DNA from: DATJIG01 sp050260515
GTDB lineage: Bacteria > Pseudomonadota > Alphaproteobacteria > SMXQ01
Direction of reading: 5' to 3'
DNA length: 23,156 nucleotides
NCBI GenBank assembly: GCA_050260515.1
Contig: JBLNCI010000003.1
Coordinates: forward strand, 1 to 23,156
Below the pieces are notes generated by a model. The model had not been told where the DNA came from. It did not search any database and saw only the letters and a program-made list of their open reading frames with translations. The position numbers and the translations under genes were made by a program. Positions 7,996 through 14,900 of this stretch are shown here, in pieces (the stretch's first letter is position 1; the number at the start of each line of letters is the position of its first letter).

Positions 7996-8049
7996 ATTTC
8001 GCGCTAACGTTCGGGGGCCGACTCGAGGGCGACCGGCGGACGCTCGACG

Positions 8050-8343
8050 TCACTCCTCCTCGTCCTCCTCGTCGTAGTCCTCGTCGTCCTCGTCTTCGTC
8101 GTCCTCGTCTTCATCCTCCTCTTCGTCTTCGTCCTCCTCGTCTTCCTCCTCGAACTCGTCCTCGGTGGAATCCTCCTCGTCGTAGCGTTCGTCCTCATCC
8201 TCGACGTCGTCCGGCACCCCCGGAACCGTGGGGGTCGTCATCGCGGGCGGGTCGCTCGCCGGAAAGCTGTCCCGCAAGCCGGCATCGAGAACGTCTTCCT
8301 TGCTCTTGCGGGAAGACCGTGGCGCAGCTGTCTTGGTGACCAT
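8050..8343 (-). CDS. acidic low-complexity protein with SFPASDPP motif
   Basis: The first 44 residues of this 97-residue protein are ordinary and contain LDAGLRDSFPASDPPAMT, a short motif seen in many small alphaproteobacterial proteins of unknown function. From about residue 45 to the end, nearly every residue is Asp or Glu, giving a highly charged, surely disordered tail. The DNA behind the tail is simple-sequence (CTC/GTC repeats on the plus strand), prone to length change. GGAG lies 7 bases before the ATG. It follows the DUF3309 gene by 46 bases and probably shares its EcfG promoter at 8601-8626. A hydration, chaperone or nucleic-acid-mimic role is conceivable, but nothing in the sequence decides it. 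Confidence 0.75.
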   Translation of the reverse strand: MVTKTAAPRSSRKSKEDVLDAGLRDSFPASDPPAMTTPTVPGVPDDVEDEDERYDEEDSTEDEFEEEDEEDEDEEEDEDEDDEDEDDEDYDEEDEEE

Positions 8344-8389
8344 GAGGAACTCCTATGTACGGGAGGGAATACGGACCCGATCCCCGTCG

Positions 8390-8545
8390 TCAAACCCGGC
8401 CGGTCGCCAGGAGGACGATGAGGATGACGAGCAGAACAAAGGTGACGCCGCTGGGGCCGTAGCCCCAGCCGCGGCTGTAAGGCCAGGCAGGGAGCGCACC
8501 CAGGAGGATCAGGAGCAGAATGACCAACAGCACTGTGCTGAGCAT
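8390..8545 (-). CDS. DUF3309 family small membrane protein (51 aa)
   Basis: This gene is short enough to be missed by length cut-offs. The 51-residue product has two hydrophobic helices, MLSTVLLVILLLILLGALP and VTFVLLVILIVLLATGRV, joined by the family hallmark PYSRGWGYGPSG. This is the full DUF3309 pattern; function is unknown, location the inner membrane. AGGAG lies seven bases before the ATG. A perfect EcfG promoter (8601-8626) lies upstream on the same strand, and the acidic-protein gene follows after 46 bases, so both are predicted stress genes. Confidence 0.88.
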   Translation of the reverse strand: MLSTVLLVILLLILLGALPAWPYSRGWGYGPSGVTFVLLVILIVLLATGRV

Positions 8546-8600
8546 GGGACACTCCTAGATCTGTTGTCGGGAGCCCGTGGCGGGCGATCGTGCGGACCTA

Positions 8601-8626
8601 AACGCGTGCGACTCAGGCGGGGTTCC
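8601..8626 (-). promoter_or_regulatory. EcfG promoter for DUF3309 and acidic-protein genes
   Basis: Minus strand: GGAAC (8626-8622), 17 bases, CGTT (8604-8601), a perfect match. The predicted start of transcription is near 8594, giving a leader of about 50 bases to the DUF3309 ATG at 8545. It is divergent from the CBS-gene promoter at 8724-8748. Confidence 0.85.
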
Positions 8627-8723
8627 GGCGGGAGCGCATGGTGCCGTTTCGCTTGGTGCGCGCGTCATCGCGATGGCACCCGAAACCCTTGGCCGGAATG
8701 GACGTTGACGCGACCCGCGCGGC

Positions 8724-8748
8724 GGAACGAACGCTGAAACATGGCGTT
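8724..8748 (+). promoter_or_regulatory. EcfG promoter for the CBS-domain gene
   Basis: GGAAC (8724-8728), 16 bases, CGTT (8745-8748), a perfect match. Transcription would start near 8755, about 30 bases before the ATG at 8785. This rules out an in-frame ATG at 8638 as the working start. Confidence 0.87.
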
Positions 8749-8784
8749 TCCGAGCAACATGCATGTGTTGTGATGGAGGACGTC

Positions 8785-9234
8785 ATGTTGGTACGCGAGA
8801 TCATGTCCCAGCCCGTCGAGCTGATTGCGTCGGACGACACGATCCTCGACGCGGCGAAGAAGATGGCGGACTGCGACTGCGGCGCCCTGCCCGTCGCGGA
8901 GAACGACCGGCTCGTCGGCATGCTGACCGACCGCGACATCGTCACCCGCGCGGTCGCGCAAGGATTCGATCCGTCGGAATGCTTCGTCCGCGAGGTGATG
9001 TCGCCCGACATCAAGTACCTGTACGAGGACGAATCGATCGAGGACGCGGCGCGCAATATGAGGGTGCTGCAGGTGAAGCGGCTGCCGGTGCTCAACCGCG
9101 AGAAGCGCCTCGTCGGCATCGTCTCGCTGGGCGATCTCGGCTGCGATCGCAGCACGTCGCATGAGGCCGAGGAAGCGCTGTTCGGCATCAGCCAGCCGCA
9201 GGGCAAGCCCGACGGCGCCATGGCGCGTCACTGA
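8785..9234 (+). CDS. CBS-pair domain protein
   Basis: This 149-residue soluble protein is made almost entirely of two CBS motifs. The first starts at VREIMSQPVELIASDD and ends in LVGMLTDRDIVTRAVA; the second starts at VREVMSPDIKYLYEDE and ends in LVGIVSLGDLG. Tandem CBS pairs bind adenine nucleotides or related ligands and act as energy sensors. Stand-alone copies of this size are common stress or low-oxygen proteins (the mycobacterial Hrp1 is one). I chose the ATG at 8785 because GGAGG lies five bases upstream and the EcfG promoter at 8724-8748 lies just before it. The last 20 residues are flexible. The partner or enzyme it controls is unknown. Confidence 0.9.
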   Translation: MLVREIMSQPVELIASDDTILDAAKKMADCDCGALPVAENDRLVGMLTDRDIVTRAVAQGFDPSECFVREVMSPDIKYLYEDESIEDAARNMRVLQVKRLPVLNREKRLVGIVSLGDLGCDRSTSHEAEEALFGISQPQGKPDGAMARH

Positions 9235-9275
9235 GGAGACGAGGGGACGGGCGAAGGCGGTCGGTGCCGACCGGC

Positions 9276-10061
9276 CTAGGCCTGTAGCCCGCCCTGCCAG
9301 GGAAGCGCCTGCTCGATCTTTTCGCGGAGCGCCTCGTAGCTGAACTGGGTGATGACGCGCGAATCGTCGACGCGCGCGGTTCCCTTCCGCGCCCCCGCGG
9401 AGAGGAAGAGCACGCAGGCGTCGGTCGACGAGCAGATGCGCTCGGCGAGTCGGCGGCCGCAGTCGATGCCGTTGAGGTAGACGTCGGCGAGGATCAGCTC
9501 GGGACGTTCGCTGCGGGCCATCTGCAGCGCCGCGTGTTCGTCGCCGGCGATGCCGACGACGGAGTGCCCGAGCTCCTCGATGGTGCGGACGATTTCATCG
9601 GCCACCGCCTTGTCGTCCTCGACGATGAGCACGCGCACCCCGAGACGTTTGTGGATCTCGCGTTGCGCATTGCGCAGCAGCCCGCGCGCGAACTCCGGAT
9701 CGACGCCGAGGATGGTGCCGACCTCGTCGATGCGGAACCCCTCCATGCACGTGAGCAGGAGCACCGCGCGGCTGCGCGGGGCGAGCGCTCCGACGGCATC
9801 GTGGAGCCGACTGTCGCCGGACATGTCGGGCATGTGGAACGGGAAGAAGTTTCCGTCGACCATATTGAGGACGGTATGGAAGAACTGGAACATCCGCAGG
9901 CGCACGTCGCTCCGCAGCGACACGCGATCGATGTCCTCGACGAGGATCTCCAAGCTGAGCCGTATGTAGGTGTCGGCGCGTTCGCGCGAACCCATGAGGA
10001 CGTAGGCGTAACGGCGCAGTCGCGGCAGGGTCGCTAGGATTCTGGCGGCCACATCCTGCAT
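9276..10061 (-). CDS. phyR: PhyR-type response regulator of the general stress response
   Basis: This 261-residue cytoplasmic protein has the PhyR layout: an EcfG-like sigma domain (about 5-140, with a region-4-like part around LAPRSRAVLLLTCMEGF) followed by a receiver (about 142-258). In known systems the phosphorylated receiver frees the sigma-like domain to bind the anti-sigma factor NepR, releasing EcfG. Acidic pocket residues E148, D149 and D150 lie in LIVEDD; the phospho-acceptor is D193 in ILADVYL; S221 stands at the Thr/Ser position. The usual lysine of the TKPF motif is missing: the matching segment reads VITQFSYE, with Q239. I chose the ATG at 10061 by domain start; the ribosome site is weak (AGGGA). 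It ends convergent with the CBS gene, and ligD ends 237 bases upstream. No EcfG site precedes it. Confidence 0.87.
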   Translation of the reverse strand: MQDVAARILATLPRLRRYAYVLMGSRERADTYIRLSLEILVEDIDRVSLRSDVRLRMFQFFHTVLNMVDGNFFPFHMPDMSGDSRLHDAVGALAPRSRAVLLLTCMEGFRIDEVGTILGVDPEFARGLLRNAQREIHKRLGVRVLIVEDDKAVADEIVRTIEELGHSVVGIAGDEHAALQMARSERPELILADVYLNGIDCGRRLAERICSSTDACVLFLSAGARKGTARVDDSRVITQFSYEALREKIEQALPWQGGLQA

Positions 10062-10172
10062 TGGCACTGTCCCTTTCACGGCCCGTTTTGATGCAGGTGG
10101 ACGAGTGATCGCGGCCCCGGCTGACGGGCGCGTCGACCTCGCGTTGTTATCTGTACGTTGAGAAGGCCTGCG

Positions 10173-10201
10173 TATTCTGAGCCGCCGTGCTTCGTAAGCA
10201 A
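10173..10201 (-). promoter_or_regulatory. possible housekeeping promoter for phyR
   Basis: Minus strand: TTGCTT (10201-10196), 17 bases, AGAATA (10178-10173), resembling a sigma-70 promoter in a locally AT-richer part of the ligD-phyR gap. It would give a leader of about 105 bases. No EcfG motif is present in this gap, so phyR may be expressed from here or by read-through from ligD. Confidence 0.35.
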
Positions 10202-10298
10202 ATGACAAAATAGTGTGCTATCTGGCGCGGTTATCGTTGTTTTTCGAGCGTTTCTCGCAAGTCGTCGCGCGCGCGTTTCGTGCGTCGCGCGTCGATCG

Positions 10299-13010
10299 TC
10301 ATGCGCGACGGCGCTTGCTCGCGCGCCCTGCATCCACCTTCGGCGACAGCTCGTCGATGCGCTGCCGCACGTCGAAGAAGCCGTCCCACGGATCGGCCCG
10401 CGGCTTCTTCAATCGCGCGACGACGGATTCGGCGGTGAACGACGACGGATCGAGTTTCGGCGTCACCTCGCGCCAGGAGATCGGCGTCGCGATCGCGCCG
10501 CCCTTGCGCGCTCGCGTCGAGTAGGGCGCGACCGCGGTGGCGCCGCGATCATTGCGCAGGTAATCGATGAAGATCCGGCCCTTGCGTGCGGCCTTCGACA
10601 TGTTGGTGGTGTACCGGTCGGGCGCGCGGCGGGCGAGGAACTCGGCGAACGTACGCGCGAACTCTTTCGCCACCGGCCAGGGATGCCGCGGCTCGATCGG
10701 GATCGTGACGTGGAGGCCCTTGCCGCCGGTGGTCTTCGGGAAGCTTTCGAGGCCGACGGTCTCGAGCGCCTCGCGGACCTCCTGCATCGCCGCGATCACC
10801 GCCTCCCAGCTCACCGACGGATCGGGGTCGAGGTCGAGGATCAGGCGGTCGGGATTCTCGATGTGCCGCGTCGTCGCGCCCCACGGGTTCAGCTCGAGGC
10901 TGCCGAACTGGACCAGTTCGATCAGGCCGCGCAGGTCGTCGATGACGACGTAGTCCTCGGTCTTGTTCTTCTCGCGGATCGGGAAGAGCCGGATCGCGTC
11001 CGACATCCCCTTCACCGGATGCTTCTGGTAGAAGCAGCGCGCCTGGCCCTGGGTGCACCGGATCAGGGTCAGCGGCCGGTCGACGACGTGCGGCAGCATG
11101 TGATCGGCGACGGCGATGTAATAGTCGGCAAGCTGCCGCTTGGTCAGACCCTGCTCGGGCAGCAGCACGCGGTCGGGGTGGGTGAGCCGGGGTAGCCCCG
11201 CGGGCAACGCCCCGTCGTCGGTGTCGCCCTTGCGTCTGGCTGCCGGTTTCGCCGTCGCCGCGGCGCGCTTCCGCCCCGACTGTTTCCCCTTCGCCATCTC
11301 CACCCCCGAGCTTTTTGCGACGACCTCCGCCGTGTGCGCCGGCTGCTCGCGGACGACATCGGTCGGCTGCTTGTCGAGACGCAGGCCCTGGAACGAACCC
11401 TGCCGGATGCGCCCGTCCCGCGTCCAGCCGTGAAACTCGATCTCGCACACGAGTTCGGGGCGTACCCACGTCACGCCCGAGCGGTCGGGCGGGCGCTCGG
11501 CGAACGGCCAATGATCGATGCGGCGCGCTGCCAGTTGCCGGTAGATGTTGCGTTGCGCCGCCGTGTCCATGCCGGTGCCGACCTTGCCAGCGTACTCGAG
11601 ACGGCCGGAGTTGTAGTAGCCCAGCACCAAGGCGCCGACGTGCCGCGGCGAGTTGGTGCGGTCGGTGAAGCCGCCGATGACGAACTCCTGGCGCTGACGG
11701 CACTTGGACTTGACCCAGTCGGCGCTGCGGCCGGACCGATAGGGCGCGTCGGCCCGCTTCGACATGATGCCTTCCAGCGCCATCCGGCACGCGCTCTCGA
11801 GAAACCGGCGTCCGTCGGTGGTGAAGTGCTCGCTGTAGACCACCGCGGGCCGGCCGCGGGCATCGAAGCCGGCGTCGGCGAGGAAATCCTTGAGCAGGGC
11901 CTTGCGCTCGATCAGTGGCAACGAGCGCAGGTCGACGCCGTCGAGATGGAGCAGGTCGAACGCGAACAGCGCCACCTCGTCGGTGCGGCCGCGGCTCAGC
12001 GCGTCCTGGAGCCCGCCGAAGTCGCTGACCCCGTTGGGGTCGAGGAACACGATCTCGCCGTCGAGCGCCGCGACGCGGCCCGGGCGCGCGAGGGTGCGGG
12101 CGAGCGCCGGGAATTTGTCGGTCCAGTCGAGCCCGCTCCGGGTGAGGAGGGTGCATTTGCCGCGGTCGACGCGCGCGTAAACGCGGTAGCCGTCGAGCTT
12201 GACCTCGTGGATCCACCGGCCGCCCTTCGGCGGTGCGTCGACCAGCGTCGCGAGCTCGGGTTCGACGAACTCCGGCAGCGGCGCCTTCTTGCCGCCGGCC
12301 GGCGGCTTCGCCGCGCGCGACGACGGCGTGGGGCGCGCCTTGCGCAGCTTCTCGGCCTCGGTCGGGAGATCGGTGCGCCCGGCGCGGTTTGACTGCCAGA
12401 CGGCCGGCTCGCCGTCGGCGGGAGCGGCGATCTCGTCCATCGAGCGCCCGCTCAGCACGCTGCGGTCCTGGGCCAGGATGGAATCGCCCTGTTCGCGCGC
12501 CTCCTCGTCGTTGCCCTTGATCAAGAGCCAGTAGTCGCGCCCTTCCTCGGCGCTGCGGCCATGCATCTTCACCAGGTGCCAGCGCCCCCTGAGCTTCTCG
12601 CCGTGCAGGTTGAAATCGAGGTGGCCCTTGCGGTAGCCCGCGCGCGCGTCGCCGATCGGCTCCCAGGTGCCGAAGTCCCACACCATCACGGTGCCGCCGC
12701 CGTACTGCCCCTTGGGGATGATCCCCTCGAAGCGGGCGTAGTCCATCGGATGGTCCTCGACGTGGGCCGCGAGCCGGCGGTCGTTGGGATTGAGGCTCGG
12801 TCCCTTCGCCACCGCCCAGCTCTTGAGCGTGTCGTCGAGGGCGAGGCGGAAGTCATAGTGGAGGCGGGTCGCCGCGTGCTTCTGGACGACGAAGATGTCG
12901 CCGGCGACATTGCGCGCGCCCTGCGGCTCCGGCGTCTTGCCGAAGTCGCGCTTCTTCCGGTAGGTGGCAAGCGCCGGCACCTTTCCCGTTCGCTTGCGCG
13001 CCGACGGCAT
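10299..13010 (-). CDS. ligD: ATP-dependent DNA ligase LigD (PE-ligase-polymerase)
   Basis: This 903-residue multifunctional NHEJ enzyme has the domain order seen in Pseudomonas LigD. The N-terminal 3'-phosphoesterase (about 20-180) shows KHAATRLHYDFRLALD and EDHPMDYARFEGIIPKGQYG. The ATP-dependent ligase (about 245-545) has motif I EVKLDGYR with the nucleotidyl lysine K271, and LDGEIVF. The C-terminal primase-like polymerase (about 610-890) has the metal aspartates in LDLDPDP and IDYLRN (D817). A basic linker (about 565-600) separates ligase and polymerase. It processes, fills and seals broken DNA ends brought together by Ku. GGAG precedes the ATG at 13010 by eight bases. It starts 36 bases after ku, in the same operon, downstream of the EcfG promoter at 14236-14260. 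Confidence 0.96.
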   Translation of the reverse strand: MPSARKRTGKVPALATYRKKRDFGKTPEPQGARNVAGDIFVVQKHAATRLHYDFRLALDDTLKSWAVAKGPSLNPNDRRLAAHVEDHPMDYARFEGIIPKGQYGGGTVMVWDFGTWEPIGDARAGYRKGHLDFNLHGEKLRGRWHLVKMHGRSAEEGRDYWLLIKGNDEEAREQGDSILAQDRSVLSGRSMDEIAAPADGEPAVWQSNRAGRTDLPTEAEKLRKARPTPSSRAAKPPAGGKKAPLPEFVEPELATLVDAPPKGGRWIHEVKLDGYRVYARVDRGKCTLLTRSGLDWTDKFPALARTLARPGRVAALDGEIVFLDPNGVSDFGGLQDALSRGRTDEVALFAFDLLHLDGVDLRSLPLIERKALLKDFLADAGFDARGRPAVVYSEHFTTDGRRFLESACRMALEGIMSKRADAPYRSGRSADWVKSKCRQRQEFVIGGFTDRTNSPRHVGALVLGYYNSGRLEYAGKVGTGMDTAAQRNIYRQLAARRIDHWPFAERPPDRSGVTWVRPELVCEIEFHGWTRDGRIRQGSFQGLRLDKQPTDVVREQPAHTAEVVAKSSGVEMAKGKQSGRKRAAATAKPAARRKGDTDDGALPAGLPRLTHPDRVLLPEQGLTKRQLADYYIAVADHMLPHVVDRPLTLIRCTQGQARCFYQKHPVKGMSDAIRLFPIREKNKTEDYVVIDDLRGLIELVQFGSLELNPWGATTRHIENPDRLILDLDPDPSVSWEAVIAAMQEVREALETVGLESFPKTTGGKGLHVTIPIEPRHPWPVAKEFARTFAEFLARRAPDRYTTNMSKAARKGRIFIDYLRNDRGATAVAPYSTRARKGGAIATPISWREVTPKLDPSSFTAESVVARLKKPRADPWDGFFDVRQRIDELSPKVDAGRASKRRRA

Positions 13011-13046
13011 GGGCGTCTCCGTTGCGGATCAGGTATGAGGGGACGG

Positions 13047-13919
13047 TCAGCCGGCGCGGCGGACCTTCGAGCTCTTGCGCCGTCCTTTCGCGGCTGGGGC
13101 CTCATGCGCCCGCCGCGGCTTCTCGCGGCCGCGGGATTCGCCCCCGGCGCTCTCGACGCTCTTCTTCAGCGCCTCGAACAGGTTGATCACCTGGCCGGTC
13201 TGCTTGGGCTCGGGCAGGTGCGGCGCGACGCCCTTGATCTTCGACTGCACCAGCTCGTGCAGCGCCGCCTGATAGCGGTCCTCGAACATCTTGGGGTCGA
13301 ACGATCCCGTCATCTTCTCGATGAGCTGCTTGGCGAGCTTCACCATCTCGCGGTCGAGCGCCTTGTCGTCGATCTCCTCGAACAGCGGCTGGAAGTCGCG
13401 CATCTCATCGGGCGAGCGCAGCGTGGTGACGATCATGCCGCGGTCGCGGGGCTCGATGGCGACCACCCGCTCGCGGTTGCTCATCACCAGCTTGGCGATG
13501 CCGACCAGCTTTTCCTCCGCGATCGCCTCCTGGATGACGCGGTAGGACTCCACCGCCATCTTGGTGTCGGGCACGAGGTAGTAGGGGGTGTCGAAGTAGC
13601 GCCGGTCGATGTCGGCGAGCGGGGTGAAGCGCTCGATGTCGATGGTGCGCGTGCTCTCGATCCGGAGCGCCTTGATCTCGTCCTCGTCGAGCAGAACGTA
13701 CTGGCCCTTCTCGTACTCGTAGCCGCGCTTCAGGTCCTTGCGCTCGAGCACGTCGTCGGTCTCCGCGTCGTGCGTCTTCATCTTCACGCGGTTGCCGGTC
13801 TCCGGATTGATGAGGTGGAAGCTGACGTGCTCCGCCGCCGTGGTCGCCGGGGTCAGGCGTACAGCGCAGGTGACGAAGCTCAGCTTCAGGAAGCCCTTCC
13901 ATGTTCCGGCAGCGGCCAC
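13047..13919 (-). CDS. ku: Ku DNA end-binding protein
   Basis: This 290-residue bacterial Ku forms a homodimeric ring on double-strand breaks and recruits LigD. The Ku core runs from WKGFLKLSFVTCAVRL to about residue 250, including VSFHLINPETGNRVKMKTHD, GYEYEKGQYVLLDEDEI and the FDTPYYLVPD region. The C-terminus from about 255 is a lysine/arginine-rich tail, typical of Ku proteins that use it for DNA binding. The start is GTG at 13919, with GAGGTG six bases upstream. It begins 18 bases after the proline-rich gene and is followed by ligD 36 bases later, so the three form one transcription unit predicted to be driven by EcfG. Confidence 0.95.
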   Translation of the reverse strand: MAAAGTWKGFLKLSFVTCAVRLTPATTAAEHVSFHLINPETGNRVKMKTHDAETDDVLERKDLKRGYEYEKGQYVLLDEDEIKALRIESTRTIDIERFTPLADIDRRYFDTPYYLVPDTKMAVESYRVIQEAIAEEKLVGIAKLVMSNRERVVAIEPRDRGMIVTTLRSPDEMRDFQPLFEEIDDKALDREMVKLAKQLIEKMTGSFDPKMFEDRYQAALHELVQSKIKGVAPHLPEPKQTGQVINLFEALKKSVESAGGESRGREKPRRAHEAPAAKGRRKSSKVRRAG

Positions 13920-13937
13920 GATTCACCTCAAGCTTGT

Positions 13938-14207
13938 TCAGGCAATGGACGGGAGCGCACCGCCGCGGGCGCGGAACTCGCGGCCGGGCGGCGTCTCGAT
14001 CGGACGGTCGGGCGGCAGCTCGGGCGGAGCTTGCTCCGGCGGCGGCTGCACGCCGGGATCGCGTTGGGGCGGCGTTTCCGCGGGCGCGATGTCGGGCGGC
14101 AACTCGTCCGGCTTCTGCTCCGGCGGCAACTCCTCCGGCTCGTTGCCGGGCGGCAGCTTCACCGGCCCGTCCGTCGCGGGCGCCTCGATGACGTTCCGTC
14201 GCGGCAT
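13938..14207 (-). CDS. proline-rich acidic small protein in the ku-ligD operon
   Basis: This 89-residue protein is rich in proline and glutamate, with a loosely repeated PPE/ELPP element (EELPPEQKPDELPPD, PPEQAPPELPPD) across residues 17-75. No folded domain, signal peptide or membrane segment is visible; it should be extended or disordered. I take it as real because AGAGG lies eight bases before the ATG, a perfect EcfG promoter ends 29 bases before it, and ku follows after 18 bases. I do not recognise a family. Position suggests a stress protectant or an accessory of end joining, but function is unknown; low complexity means composition alone could mislead. Confidence 0.6.
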   Translation of the reverse strand: MPRRNVIEAPATDGPVKLPPGNEPEELPPEQKPDELPPDIAPAETPPQRDPGVQPPPEQAPPELPPDRPIETPPGREFRARGGALPSIA

Positions 14208-14235
14208 TCGCCAACCTCTTGCGTTCCCAGTGGGA

Positions 14236-14260
14236 AACGCCGGGTCGGTGCGGCCGTTCC
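14236..14260 (-). promoter_or_regulatory. EcfG promoter for the proline-rich/ku/ligD operon
   Basis: Minus strand: GGAAC (14260-14256), 16 bases, CGTT (14239-14236), a perfect match. Transcription would start near 14229, about 22 bases before the ATG at 14207. A second GGAAC copy (14275-14271) lies 15 bases farther upstream in a direct repeat. Confidence 0.85.
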
Positions 14261-14275
14261 AGTGTCGGCCGTTCC
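14251..14275. repeat. direct repeat CGGCCGTTCC spanning the -35 element
   Basis: CGGCCGTTCC occurs at 14251-14260 and again at 14266-14275, a 15-base period with related 5-base tails (AGTGT, GATGT). The first copy contains the -35 of the EcfG promoter; the second has no matching -10. Confidence 0.7.
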
Positions 14276-14324
14276 GATGTGATTGCTGCCGGGGATGATT
14301 GCCGCGTCGTGCGGCGGCGGGCGC

Positions 14325-14558
14325 TTAGTCCTGCGGGAGGCGCTTGAGGATGTCGAGGAAGGCGGGCGGGACCGGCTCGCTCAGGATCTCCTCGCCGAGC
14401 TTCCGCAGCCGCGCCGCCTGGCTGCGAAGCGCTTCGACGCGGGCCGCTTCGACCGGGTTGTCGCGCAGGTAGCCTTCGATACGGCCCTCGTCGCCGGCGA
14501 CGAGGCGGCCTTCTATGTAGTCCTGAATATCGTCCGACGAAATATCTCTGGACATCAT
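14325..14558 (-). CDS. small anti-sigma protein with NepR-like C-terminus
   Basis: This 77-residue soluble protein has two parts. The N-terminal half (SDDIQDYIEGRLVAGDEGRI onward) resembles the helical head of ECF anti-sigma factors, without the zinc-binding cysteines and without a membrane helix. The C-terminal part, RLRKLGEEILSEPVPPAFLD followed by a short helix, matches the core NepR pattern, the partner of EcfG and PhyR. It diverges from the sigma gene and has a perfect EcfG promoter (14709-14734), as expected for a feedback inhibitor. The start is uncertain: all ribosome sites are weak; in-frame ATGs also exist at 14594, 14648 and 14696. It could instead be a membrane-free relative of other ECF anti-sigma factors. 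Confidence 0.72.
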   Translation of the reverse strand: MMSRDISSDDIQDYIEGRLVAGDEGRIEGYLRDNPVEAARVEALRSQAARLRKLGEEILSEPVPPAFLDILKRLPQD

Positions 14559-14708
14559 CTTCGCCCGTGTCGGGTCAGCATAACGAACTCTCATTTTTAA
14601 CACCACACATTGGGGTTTGTTCCGGTTCTCGCCGGTTGCGACGGACATGTGCGTTATGCGTCCCACGGCCCGAATTTTCCTGCTTTTGCACAACATTTAC
14701 GTCACACA

Positions 14709-14734
14709 AACGCCACTGCTAACTCATCGGTTCC
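14709..14734 (-). promoter_or_regulatory. EcfG promoter for the anti-sigma gene
   Basis: Minus strand: GGAAC (14734-14730), 17 bases, CGTT (14712-14709), a perfect match. The predicted start near 14702 gives a leader of about 145 bases to the ATG at 14558, unless an earlier ATG is used. Confidence 0.8.
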
Positions 14735-14741
14735 GCGCTCA

Positions 14742-14754
14742 AGTAAACGTTACT
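14742..14754. promoter_or_regulatory. inverted repeat AGTAA-ACG-TTACT upstream of ecfG
   Basis: A short perfect inverted repeat with a 3-base centre lies between the divergent anti-sigma and sigma genes, 147 bases before the ecfG start and just upstream of the anti-sigma promoter. It may be an operator; it is short enough to occur by chance. Confidence 0.3.
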
Positions 14755-14900
14755 CCTTGCCGTCTCCCGAACGCATCCACGGGCGCGTCCGCGCCCCCGG
14801 GAGAGCCGCCCCGGCGGCGCGACCCACAACATCACCGCGACGACCAGAGCGAGGAGGCCCGCGAGCCGAAGTGCTCCCAAGCCGTGTTCAGGAGGGTTAG

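Noticed and set aside
8050..8200. Repeated CTC/GTC DNA as a CRISPR or satellite array
   Set aside because: The repeat is explained by Asp/Glu codons of the acidic protein; there are no spacers or conserved units.
8638..8784. Upstream ATGs at 8638, 8698 and 8773 as starts of the CBS protein
   Set aside because: The first two precede or overlap the perfect EcfG promoter, and the ATG at 8785 has the better-placed GGAGG.
9258..9273. Hairpin between the CBS gene and phyR ends
   Set aside because: Only a 7-bp stem with a 2-base loop and no T run; too weak to call a terminator.
10549..12681. Long frame on the same strand as ligD in another reading frame
   Set aside because: It is an Arg/Ala/Pro-rich shadow of LigD with no domain of its own.
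14271..14275. Second GGAAC (minus strand) as an independent EcfG promoter
   Set aside because: No CGTT lies 16 or 17 bases downstream; kept only as part of the direct repeat.
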